Shown here in pieces: positions 1 to 7,733 of a stretch of DNA of 64,000 nucleotides. Source of the DNA: Bacteroidales bacterium (GTDB lineage Bacteria; Bacteroidota; Bacteroidia; Bacteroidales; Marinilabiliaceae). Location of the stretch: positions 38,835-102,834 of the forward strand of contig JAFPZF010000006.1 of assembly GCA_017417385.1 (NCBI GenBank), in the 5' to 3' direction. How positions within the stretch are numbered: position 1 is the first letter of the stretch; each line of letters begins with the position of its first letter. The position numbers were made by a program, and so were the translations under genes. The notes under the pieces were generated by a model that made no database searches, was not told the DNA's origin, and saw only the letters and a program-made list of their open reading frames with translations.

Positions 1-2067
1 AGCCTTGACGAGCCAGTAGTCCTGCCGACGCGCATACCGAACCTGCTGGTAAACGGGTCGTCTGGTATAGCAGTCGGAATGGCGACGCTCATGGCGCCAC
101 ATAACTTGCGAGATGCGGTTGATGCCTGCATAGCATACGCGCAGAATCATGACATCGATATAGAGGAGCTCATCAAGATAATCAAGGCGCCGGACTTCCC
201 GACGGGCGGTACGATAGTCGGTTATCAGGGAGTTCGCGATGCATACCTGACCGGCAAGGGAAGGATAGTGATCAGGGCAAAGACCGAGATAGAGACGATA
301 GGCGGGCATGACTGCATAGTCGTCAAGGAAGTGCCCTACATGGTGATCCGCAAGGACATAGTCAAGAAAGTAGCGGAGCTGGTCACGACAAAGAAGATTG
401 ACGGGATCACGAACATACAGGACGAGACCAGCGAGAAGGGCGGTACGAGGATCGTCATAGAGCTCAGGAAGGATGCGATCCCGAACGTCGTCTTGAACCA
501 CCTGTATAAGAACACCCAGCTGCAGAGCAGTTTCGGAGTCAACAACATCGCCCTCGTCAAGGGAAGGCCGAAGTTGCTGAACCTCAAGGACATCATTCAG
601 TGCTTCATAGAGCACAGGCATGAGGTCGTTGTCAGGCGTTCGGAATACGAGAAGCGCAAGGCGGAGGAGAGGGCACATATCATCGAGGGCCTCATCATCG
701 CGAGCGACAACATCGACGAGGTCATCAGGATAATCAGGGCAGCATCGAGCACACAGCAGGCGAAGACAGACCTCATGGCGAGGTTTGCGCTGAGCGACCT
801 GCAGAGCCAGGCGATAGTCGACATGCAGCTCAAGAGGCTGACAGGACTGGAGCAGGACAAGCTGAGGGCCGAGTATAAGGAAGTCAAGGACTACATAGAC
901 TACCTGACGCGGTTGTTGGCAGACGAGTCGATGCAGATGCAGGTCATCGTCGACGAGCTGAAGGAGATCAGGGAGAAGTATGGAGACGACAGGTTGACCG
1001 ACATAGAGTATTCGGACGGAGAGTTCAATCCAGAGGACTTCTATGCGGACGAGGATGTCGTCGTCACCGTCAGCCACCTCGGGTATATCAAGAGGACATT
1101 CCTGAGCGAGTTCAAGACCCAGAACAGAGGCGGAATCGGCTCGAAGGGTAGCAGCACGAGGGATCAGGACTTCATAGAGCATCTGTATTATGCGAAGATG
1201 CATGACACCATGATGTTCTTCACGGCGAAGGGACGTTGCTTCTGGTACAAAGTCTATGACATACCGGAGGGCAACAAGACGAACAAGGGCAGGGCTATCC
1301 AGAACCTGCTGAATATCGAGAGCGACGACAAGATCATGACGTTCATGACAGTCAGGGGGCTTGACAACAAGGAGTACACGCAGAGCCATTACATCGTATT
1401 GGCGACGAAGGGAGGCATCGTCAAGAGGACGAGTCTTGCGGAGTATTCACGTCCGAGGGCTAATGGCGTCATAGCAGTCAACGTCAGAGAGGGCGATGAG
1501 CTACTCAGGGCTGCGTTGACCGACGGGCAGATGCACCTGATACTTGCGACGAGTGACGGCAGGGCAACGAGGTTCGAGGAGAACACCGTCCGAGTCGTCG
1601 GCAGGAACAGTTCGGGTGTACGCGGCGTGTCGCTCAACGAAGGGTGTTCGGCAGTAGGTTTCGTAGCCGTCGAGGAGAACAGTCCGGTCGACATACTAGT
1701 CCTCTCGGAGAAGGGATTTGGCAAGAGGTCTCACCTTGACGAGTATCCGTTGAAGGGTAGGGCATGCAAGGGAGTGAAGACCATCAACATAACCGACAAG
1801 ACCGGTCAGCTGATCTCGATAGACACCATCACCGATGATGACGACCTGATGATCATCAACAAGAGTGGCATCACCATAAGGCTTAAGGCTACGGACATCA
1901 AGGTGATAGGTAGGGCTACGCAGGGTGTCTGCCTGATCAACATCAGCAAGAAGAACGACCAGATAGCCTCGGGAGCAGTCGTACCTCACATCGAAGACGA
2001 GGAGGAGGAAGGCGAGCCGAGCGAAGATGGCACGGGAATTGATACGACAGAAGAAAACGAGCAGTAA
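1..2067 (+). CDS. gyrA: DNA gyrase subunit A, C-terminal part (5' end outside window)
   Basis: The frame is open from the first base and reads [20 protein letters not shown], the hallmark of the GyrA breakage-reunion domain. The catalytic tyrosine region lies upstream of the window. The coiled-coil tower follows (about bases 600-1000), then the C-terminal DNA-wrapping beta-pinwheel with repeated GxxxR-type blades. A GyrA-box-like stretch, [10 protein letters not shown] near base 1110, replaces the QRRGGKG of proteobacteria. The protein ends in a very acidic tail rich in E and D, as in Bacteroidetes homologues. Gyrase introduces negative supercoils using ATP, as an A2B2 complex with GyrB. Codons are strongly purine-rich (AGG, ATA, GAG). 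A TPR gene follows after 34 bp, a common arrangement in Bacteroidales. Confidence 0.97.
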   Translation, partial: SLDEPVVLPTRIPNLLVNGSSGIAVGMATLMAPHNLRDAVDACIAYAQNHDIDIEELIKIIKAPDFPTGGTIVGYQGVRDAYLTGKGRIVIRAKTEIETIGGHDCIVVKEVPYMVIRKDIVKKVAELVTTKKIDGITNIQDETSEKGGTRIVIELRKDAIPNVVLNHLYKNTQLQSSFGVNNIALVKGRPKLLNLKDIIQCFIEHRHEVVVRRSEYEKRKAEERAHIIEGLIIASDNIDEVIRIIRAASSTQQAKTDLMARFALSDLQSQAIVDMQLKRLTGLEQDKLRAEYKEVKDYIDYLTRLLADESMQMQVIVDELKEIREKYGDDRLTDIEYSDGEFNPEDFYADEDVVVTVSHLGYIKRTFLSEFKTQNRGGIGSKGSSTRDQDFIEHLYYAKMHDTMMFFTAKGRCFWYKVYDIPEGNKTNKGRAIQNLLNIESDDKIMTFMTVRGLDNKEYTQSHYIVLATKGGIVKRTSLAEYSRPRANGVIAVNVREGDELLRAALTDGQMHLILATSDGRATRFEENTVRVVGRNSSGVRGVSLNEGCSAVGFVAVEENSPVDILVLSEKGFGKRSHLDEYPLKGRACKGVKTINITDKTGQLISIDTITDDDDLMIINKSGITIRLKATDIKVIGRATQGVCLINISKKNDQIASGAVVPHIEDEEEEGEPSEDGTGIDTTEENEQ

Positions 2068-2101
2068 AACAAAGAAATAACACAATAGTACATAGAACAA
2101 T

Positions 2102-3250
2102 ATGAGAAGAGTATTAATAATGGCGATTGGTGCGATTGCGTTCTCGACAGTTGCATCAGCACAGAGCTCGAAGGTGTCTCAGGCAGAGAATCTTCTGATA
2201 CTCAGGAAGGTAGATGATGCTAAGGTGGCGATAGACGCTGCTATGGAGCACAAGAAGAGCTCTCTTGAGCCTGCGACATTTGTCACGGCGGCTAAGGTCT
2301 ATGCAGGACTGAGCGCTAAGGACGGCGCAGCAGTCGAGAAGGTCAGGGAGTATCTCGAGAAGGCATACGAGCTTGACGCAAGCGGCAAGAAGCCAGGCAA
2401 GCACCTGAAGAAGATCCAGAAGGCATTGCCAGAGATAGCATTGTCGCTCGAGCAGGCAGGTGGTGAGCTGTGGAATGCAAAGCAGTACAGCGAGAGCAGC
2501 AAGGCGTTCGGCAACATACTGTGGATCAATTCGAAGATCGAGGGCCACAATGTAGTCGAGGACACGAGCTTCATGACGAACACTGGTCTGGCAGCTATGC
2601 AGGCACAGGAGTGGGCGAGAGGAGCAGAGTACTTCAAGCTCGCAGGTCAGTACAGCAACGACCCGATGAACTTCTTGAGGGCGAACTACTGCTACGAGCA
2701 GTTGAAGGACTCGGCTAACATCGAGGCGAGCCTGAAGGCAGGTTTTGAGAAGTTCCCGTCGAGCTCGGACATGGTGAACTCGTTGATCAACTACTACTTG
2801 AAGTCTGGCAAGAATCAGGAGGCACTCGGTTATCTGAATGGTGCCATCAAGAAGACTCCGGACAATGCGCAGTACTACTTTGCGAGGGGCTGCTTGATGG
2901 AGAAGATCGACATCAACGCTGCGATAGCAGACTACGAGAAGGCATCGACGCTCGACACCAAGTATTACAATGCCCTGTACAACCTCGGAGTAGCATATTA
3001 CAATGAGGCACAGAAGTACAAGATGGAGGCTGGTAACGCATGGAAGGACAAGGAGAAGGCAGCACAGCTCGAGGCAAAGTCGACCGAGATGCTGAAGAAG
3101 TCGACAGCCCCGATGGAGAAGGCAGCAAAGGTTGGCGAGGACAACAAGAAGAAGTATGATGCATACGACGTCTTGAAGCGCGTCTACTACACACTCCAGG
3201 ATTGGGACAACAACAAGCGTGTCACCGAGGAGATGAAGAACCTCCAGTAG
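2102..3250 (+). CDS. Secreted tetratricopeptide-repeat protein
   Basis: 382 aa with an N-terminal signal peptide (MRRVLIMAIGAIAFSTVASA, cleavage after ASA) and then helical repeats. TPR signatures are clear in the second half, for example ANYCYEQLKDSANIEASLKA, and the run from about residue 225 (AQYYFARGCLMEKIDINAA, then YYNALYNLGVAYYNEAQKY). The protein is therefore a periplasmic TPR scaffold with no visible catalytic domain. It starts 34 bp after gyrA and is followed by a strong terminator, so the two genes are probably co-transcribed. Bacteroides species have a similar TPR gene after gyrA, but its partner is unknown to me. Confidence 0.85.
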   Translation: MRRVLIMAIGAIAFSTVASAQSSKVSQAENLLILRKVDDAKVAIDAAMEHKKSSLEPATFVTAAKVYAGLSAKDGAAVEKVREYLEKAYELDASGKKPGKHLKKIQKALPEIALSLEQAGGELWNAKQYSESSKAFGNILWINSKIEGHNVVEDTSFMTNTGLAAMQAQEWARGAEYFKLAGQYSNDPMNFLRANYCYEQLKDSANIEASLKAGFEKFPSSSDMVNSLINYYLKSGKNQEALGYLNGAIKKTPDNAQYYFARGCLMEKIDINAAIADYEKASTLDTKYYNALYNLGVAYYNEAQKYKMEAGNAWKDKEKAAQLEAKSTEMLKKSTAPMEKAAKVGEDNKKKYDAYDVLKRVYYTLQDWDNNKRVTEEMKNLQ

Positions 3251-3271
3251 AGAGGTCGAAAAACGAACGAG

Positions 3272-3312
3272 ATACGGTGGGGACAGAGGCGTCTCCACCG
3301 TATTTTATTTTT
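3272..3312 (+). terminator. Rho-independent terminator after the gyrA-TPR unit
   Basis: An 11-bp stem, ACGGTGGGGAC paired with GTCTCCACCGT (one G-T pair) around a short loop, is followed by TATTTTATTTTT. Confidence 0.85.
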
Positions 3313-3429
3313 GGGGGAGAAGGGGGTGAAGGAGGGTAGAGAGAGGCATGTGCTGAACAAAAGCAGAGGGACGTTTTGCAAAAGAGAGCAAAAACAGCTA
3401 CCTTTACAAGCTAAACAAAAGAAGAGACA

Positions 3430-4446
3430 GTGATATATTCAAGAGAACAGAAGGGCTTTCAGGGGTGGCTGATGCTGCTGCCCTTGTGTGTCGTGACAGC
3501 ATTGCTAGTGTCGTGCAACGAGACGCCGTATTTTGACGAGCAGCAGTTGCGGGAGGATAGCATATTTGTCCGTCATGGAGACCAGGTCGATATAGAGAAG
3601 AGGTACAAAGAATATGAGAATGGACTTCAGAAGCGAATAGTCGTGCTCGAGTTGGACCAGATAGGGATGAGATATGATACAGTGAACGTTTCGGAGTGCG
3701 TGTATGATGCAGATGGGCGTCTGGTAGAGATGAGCGTAATGGAAGAAGTCTCAGGAGAAAGGTATGTAGAGTGGCGTAAGTGTGAGCATGACGAGAAGGG
3801 AAATCTGCTACGAGTGAGGACGACAGAAGATGGTCAGTTGTTGACTGACGAGAGTCGGACATGGGGAGACGTAGCTGGGAAGCCGGTCGTACTGGAGATG
3901 TGTTCGAAGGAGTGGAATTATAATGACAGCACGTATGAGTACACGCACGTGAAGTCAGAATTTGACGACAGGGGGAACGAGACAGTCAGGACCGTGATGA
4001 CGTCTGAGGACAGCATAGAGTGGAGGATAAGTTGCAGGCTGACGTGGCAATACAATGAGGACTCGCTAAGGATAAGTGGCACTTTCGATCAGTATAGGAA
4101 TGGAGAATGGGAGACAGTAGCAAGTCAGGAGTCCGAGTTCTCGGAAAGGAAGGAGACAAAGGTAGTGTCTAAGATGGGAGGTGTAGAGCTTGCAAAACGC
4201 GAGATGATGTATGACAAGGCTGGGAATATAACATCTGAAGTCGTTTCGGAGGTTGATGATGAGACTGGAGAGTGGAAGCCGAGGGAGCGTACCGAGTACA
4301 AGTATAAGATAGAGGGTGAAGTCTGGATAAAGGACGAGATACATTACAACTATGATAGTCCGACAAGCTACATCTTGGATAACGAAAGTATAACATACTA
4401 TACACAAAAAGAAGGACTGAAGACAGATGAGTCAGGGAATGAATAA
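3430..4446 (+). CDS. Hypothetical lipoprotein with YD/RHS-like short repeats
   Basis: 338 aa from a GTG start. The N-terminus has a hydrophobic stretch ending in a lipobox (TALLVSC), so it is probably a lipoprotein. The rest is beta-rich with recurring units of the type YDxxGxLxxxxxxE (CVYDADGRLVEMSVMEE, CEHDEKGNLLRVRTTEDG, SEFDDRGNETVRTVMTSED, YDKAGNITSEVVSEVDDE), resembling the YD repeats of Bacteroidetes surface lipoproteins. No enzymatic motif is visible. Its 3' end overlaps the following peptidase gene by 20 bp, which suggests translational coupling. The function is unknown. Confidence 0.7.
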   Translation: MIYSREQKGFQGWLMLLPLCVVTALLVSCNETPYFDEQQLREDSIFVRHGDQVDIEKRYKEYENGLQKRIVVLELDQIGMRYDTVNVSECVYDADGRLVEMSVMEEVSGERYVEWRKCEHDEKGNLLRVRTTEDGQLLTDESRTWGDVAGKPVVLEMCSKEWNYNDSTYEYTHVKSEFDDRGNETVRTVMTSEDSIEWRISCRLTWQYNEDSLRISGTFDQYRNGEWETVASQESEFSERKETKVVSKMGGVELAKREMMYDKAGNITSEVVSEVDDETGEWKPRERTEYKYKIEGEVWIKDEIHYNYDSPTSYILDNESITYYTQKEGLKTDESGNE

Positions 4447-5986
4447 CATGATAGTAGATCGCTTTGCAGACATAAGGATACTTCGGTATGAGGTGTCGTC
4501 GTTTGCAACGTTGCCATTGAGAGACAAGATGTTGCTGTACTACTTGTCTGAGGCGGCGTTGTGGGGAAGGGACATCTTCACACATCAGAATGACGAGGAT
4601 GCGATAAGGCTGCGGACGTTCTTCGAGAGGTTGTATGTGTATCAGAGGGAGCATGGAGGTGTTGTCCCGGAGTTGGCTACGTATGTCAAGTGCCTATGGT
4701 TTGCGAGTGGTTTTCATCACCACTATAGCAACGACAAGTTTGAGCCGAAGTTCAAAAAGGAGCAGTTGGTCGAGTGGGCAGAGGAGGCTGGCGAGGCTGG
4801 TGAGTTGAGAGATGGGCTGATAGAGCGGATAGTGTTTGACACAGGTTATAAGAAGAAGAAGGTGTTGTTGGAGGATGGGAAGGATGTCGTGGAAGGCTCT
4901 TCGGTCAATTTTTATCGAGGAGTCAGTCAGAGTGAGGTTGAGGCGTTCTATGCAGGAGGGAATGGGCATCCGTTGAACAGCAGGCTTGTAAAGGGTGCTG
5001 ATGGTGAGCTCCGAGAGGAAGTGTGGAAGAGTGGTGGAGAGTATGGAGTGTTGATTGATAAGATAGTCGAAAATCTGAAGTCGGCTGCGGAGTATGCGTC
5101 GACAGCTGAGCAGAAGTCGGCTATCGAATACCTCGTTGAATATTATACTACAGGCGATCCAAAGACATTTGATAAGCATTCAATAGCTTGGGTGCAAGAC
5201 AAGAATTCGACTGTTGACTTTATCAATGGATTCATAGAGGTCTACAATGACCCTATGGGTCTGAAGGGGACGTGGGAGAGCATAGTAGAGCTGCAGGATG
5301 CTGAGATGACGCGACTTGGAAAGGTCATAGCAGAGAATGCGCAGTGGTTCGAAGACAGGTCGCCAGTGGCACAGGACTATCGCAAGCCAGTAGTTAAAGG
5401 GGTGAGTATGACAGCTATTGATGCTGTGATGCTCGGAGGAGACTGTTACCCGGCCACGCCGATTGGAGTGAACTTGCCCAATGCAGACTGGATAAGGGAG
5501 CAGTATGGTTCGAAGTCGATATTGCTCGGGAATATAACCAAGGCCTACGACAAAGCATCGGCGAGCAGTGGCTCACTTGACGAGTTTGCTGCAACGAAGG
5601 AGGAGGTTGAGCGTAGCCGCAGGTATGGGTCAGTGGCTGATGATCTGCATACGTTGCTCCATGAGTGTCTGGGGCATGGTTCTGGACGGATGAGAGAGGG
5701 TGTTACGCTCGAGATGCTGAAAAACTATGGGAGTACGATAGAGGAAGCCAGGGCTGACCTTTACGCGCTTTACTTCATGGCAGACGAGCGTATGGTCGAG
5801 CTGTCGTTGCTCCCTACTGTCGATGCTGCTTGGGCTCATTATGACAGCTACCTGAGAAGTGGCATTATCGTGCAACTTGCGAGGATTCAGCGTGGGAAGT
5901 GTATAGAGGAGGCTCACATGAGGAATCGAGCTCTCATTTCTCGTTGGGTGTTGGAGCATGGAGGGGATGCTGTCTGCTTTATATAA
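4427..5986 (+). CDS. Dipeptidyl peptidase III (M49), truncated by an in-frame TAA
   Basis: 519 aa up to a TAA at 5984-5986. Family M49 zinc peptidases cut dipeptides from the N-terminus of short peptides. The zinc motif HECLGHGSGR (HExxGH, near residue 411) and the second zinc motif EEARADLYALYF (EExxAD) are intact, as are the N-terminal stretch RFADIRILRYEV and the YYLSEAALWGRDI helix typical of Bacteroidetes DPP III. No signal peptide is visible, so the enzyme would be cytosolic. The same reading frame continues after the stop for another 116 codons with clear DPP III C-terminal sequence. The start overlaps the upstream lipoprotein gene by 20 bp; ATGs at 4442 and 4448 could also be used. 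Confidence 0.85.
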   Translation: MSQGMNNMIVDRFADIRILRYEVSSFATLPLRDKMLLYYLSEAALWGRDIFTHQNDEDAIRLRTFFERLYVYQREHGGVVPELATYVKCLWFASGFHHHYSNDKFEPKFKKEQLVEWAEEAGEAGELRDGLIERIVFDTGYKKKKVLLEDGKDVVEGSSVNFYRGVSQSEVEAFYAGGNGHPLNSRLVKGADGELREEVWKSGGEYGVLIDKIVENLKSAAEYASTAEQKSAIEYLVEYYTTGDPKTFDKHSIAWVQDKNSTVDFINGFIEVYNDPMGLKGTWESIVELQDAEMTRLGKVIAENAQWFEDRSPVAQDYRKPVVKGVSMTAIDAVMLGGDCYPATPIGVNLPNADWIREQYGSKSILLGNITKAYDKASASSGSLDEFAATKEEVERSRRYGSVADDLHTLLHECLGHGSGRMREGVTLEMLKNYGSTIEEARADLYALYFMADERMVELSLLPTVDAAWAHYDSYLRSGIIVQLARIQRGKCIEEAHMRNRALISRWVLEHGGDAVCFI

Positions 5987-6337
5987 AGAAATGGTAAACA
6001 CTATGTTCAGATCGTCGACTATGTGAGGACTCGTCAGCTATTTGGTGAACTACTTGCTGAGGTTCAGAGAATCAAGAGCGAGGGTGATTATGAGGCTGCC
6101 AAGGCGCTTGTCGAGGACTATGGTGTGGCGGTCGACCCAGAGCTTCACGACGAGGTGCTCCGTCGTTACGAGGCTTTACAGATTGCACCGTTCAGCGGGT
6201 TTGTCAATCCTATGTTGAAGCCGATACTGAAGGCTGGCAAGGTTGTTGATGTGAAGTTGTCTAACTACGAGAACTATGACGACCAGATGCTCAGATATTC
6301 GAGAGACTATTCTCTCATTGCGGCAGCACGTCCTTAG
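5987..6337 (+). pseudogene. C-terminal remainder of dipeptidyl peptidase III after the in-frame stop
   Basis: Directly after the TAA at 5984-5986 and in the same frame, translation gives RNGKHYVQIVDYVRTRQLFG, then a helix with LLAEVQRIKSEGDYEAAKAL and a tail ending YSRDYSLI. This is the conserved C-terminus of Bacteroidetes DPP III. The full frame 4427-6337 would encode 635 residues plus one internal stop. An AAA, GAA or CAA codon changed to TAA is the simplest cause. An ATG-less restart is unlikely; the first internal ATG is at 6023. The final residues AAARP look atypical and the base composition shifts here, so the gene end may also have been rearranged. It could also be a sequencing error or genuine read-through. 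Confidence 0.75.
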
Positions 6338-7061
6338 ATTCGGACTGCTGCTTGCGATGTTGCTCGTGCTGTCGACTGGCTCGATGGCACAGAAGAAAGG
6401 GCGTCTTGTCCGTCCTCGCTCACGCGTCGTGGACAAAATCGAGCACTTCGACCGTATCAGCATAGGCAAGAATATCAATGTCGTTATCGAGCAAGGCGAT
6501 AAGCAGCAGATTGCTATCGTAGCCGAGCCGACTGTCAACAAGGAGGTCGTCTGTGAGGTCAATTCCGGAAGGCTATATGTTTATGCTGGCAAGTTCAAGT
6601 ACAAGCAGTCCCCACGTATTGATGTCACTATCACGTGCGACTCTACACTCCAGGAAATTCATGGCGAGTCAGGTAGCAATATCAATTCCAGAGGTCTCCT
6701 TAAGGCTCAGTCTATGCTCCTTAATGCTGATTTCGCCATTGAGATGCATATCTCTATCAGCGCTAACGATGTCACTATCAATGCGCACAAAAAGTCTGTG
6801 ATCTGGCTGACAGGCCGCACCAATCAGACAACAGCCAACCTCGATGGCGCCAGCTTCCTCAGAATGAAGCAGACTAAAAGCAACCATACGAACATCACTG
6901 CCACCCAAGAGTCGGCTGCCGAAGTCTGCGCCGAGCAGAGTCTCAACATTGTCGCTGCCGATATGAGCGAGGTCTCCTATTATGCCCCCAATGCTGTCGT
7001 CTCCTCCAAGACTGAGGATGGCGGCAGGGTGATGGAGCGTAAGCTCTACAAGAACTTATAG
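6318..7061 (+). CDS. DUF2807 (head GIN domain) exported beta-helix protein
   Basis: About 247 aa. From the TTG at 6318 the protein has a good signal peptide (RQHVLRFGLLLAMLLVL then STGSMA-Q); an ATG at 6276 or 6357 is possible. The mature part reads IEHFDRISIGKNINVVIEQG, then IVAEP and RLYVYAGKFKYKQSPRIDVT, which matches the DUF2807 putative adhesin domain of Bacteroidetes, a right-handed beta-helix. Its function is not established. It overlaps the broken DPP III end by about 20 bp. Codons here are pyrimidine-ending (GTC, ATC, CGT), unlike genes upstream on the same strand. Confidence 0.8.
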   Translation: MRQHVLRFGLLLAMLLVLSTGSMAQKKGRLVRPRSRVVDKIEHFDRISIGKNINVVIEQGDKQQIAIVAEPTVNKEVVCEVNSGRLYVYAGKFKYKQSPRIDVTITCDSTLQEIHGESGSNINSRGLLKAQSMLLNADFAIEMHISISANDVTINAHKKSVIWLTGRTNQTTANLDGASFLRMKQTKSNHTNITATQESAAEVCAEQSLNIVAADMSEVSYYAPNAVVSSKTEDGGRVMERKLYKNL

Positions 7062-7081
7062 TTCTTCCTTTGTTCCCCTAC

Positions 7082-7546
7082 TTACGATGCCACCTTTTCG
7101 TGCGCGTGACGTTTCCTGTATATGTACTGAGGAAGTAGTGCGAGTATGTTTACTATTATGACAGCAATAAACGGATAGATAAAGCGTAGATAGTTTATGT
7201 GTTCATAATCACTTTGTGTTCTACTCCAACTTCTCATCCACTCCATATCTTTCTTACACAACTCCTCTGCCGAAAGTGGCGAACTAATACTCTCTGCTGC
7301 GACACACCCCCACCATAGGCATCCCAGCAAGGCAACAACAGCTATCGTTACCCATACTGGCCCCCAATAGGTCTTATACTTTATTGCCGACCTGATGTTC
7401 CTGTATGCTGTATACAACCCCAAAAGGATGTAGATGATAGGCTGCCCTATAAGGAAAATATAGGTATTAGCCTCATAGTAGTTCCAACCGACTAGTTTCC
7501 CGACGCAGGACACCATACTACAACACAAAGCAAAGAAGTCTGACAT
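7082..7546 (-). CDS. Hypothetical small membrane protein
   Basis: 154 aa with three likely transmembrane segments: about residues 25-47 (ANTYIFLIGQPIIYILLGLY), 64-86 (VWVTIAVVALLGCLWWGCVA) and 122-143 (LRFIYPFIAVIIVNILALLP). A hydrophilic stretch of about 30 residues with E, K and W lies between the second and third. The C-terminus is basic (YRKRHAHEKVAS). I do not recognise a family. It converges with the DUF2807 gene (21-bp gap). Its codons are more AT-rich than its neighbours, which could mean recent acquisition. Confidence 0.55.
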   Translation of the reverse strand: MSDFFALCCSMVSCVGKLVGWNYYEANTYIFLIGQPIIYILLGLYTAYRNIRSAIKYKTYWGPVWVTIAVVALLGCLWWGCVAAESISSPLSAEELCKKDMEWMRSWSRTQSDYEHINYLRFIYPFIAVIIVNILALLPQYIYRKRHAHEKVAS

Positions 7547-7639
7547 GCTATTATTTTTTTTTGTTTTTCTATTAACGCTCGGACTCGATTTTTATTGTGG
7601 CAACTGCATATTTTGACCATTATATCATATTTTCCTCTT

Positions 7640-7673
7640 CCCTTCAAACACCTTTTGAACTCTTTTTAAATGA
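7640..7673. repeat. Short 11-bp-periodic array past the tkt terminator
   Basis: Three consecutive 11-nt units, TTCAAACACCT, TTTGAACTCTT and TTTAAATGATA, keep a TTTRAA-like core in phase. The similarity between units is weak, but the same period recurs in other intergenic regions of the window. Confidence 0.4.
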
Positions 7674-7676
7674 TAA

Positions 7677-7706
7677 AAGGCACCGAGACCTCAGTCCCGA
7701 TGCCTT
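7677..7706 (-). terminator. Rho-independent terminator after tkt
   Basis: On the minus strand AAGGCATCGGGAC / GGTCTCGGTGCCTT forms a stem with a tiny loop, followed by TTATCATTTAAAAA. It lies 28 bp after the tkt stop. Confidence 0.75.
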
Positions 7707-7733
7707 CCTTACTGTTATCTCAAGCTATCTGCC

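Noticed and set aside
2156..3298. Long antisense frame opposite the TPR gene
   Set aside because: Leu/Cys/Val-rich shadow of the purine-rich codons of the real gene; no start context or domain.
3313..3345. A further 11-bp array after the first terminator
   Set aside because: GGGGGAGAAGG, GGGTGAAGGAG and GGTAGAGAGAG can be laid out in 11-bp steps, but G/A-rich sequence gives this too easily.
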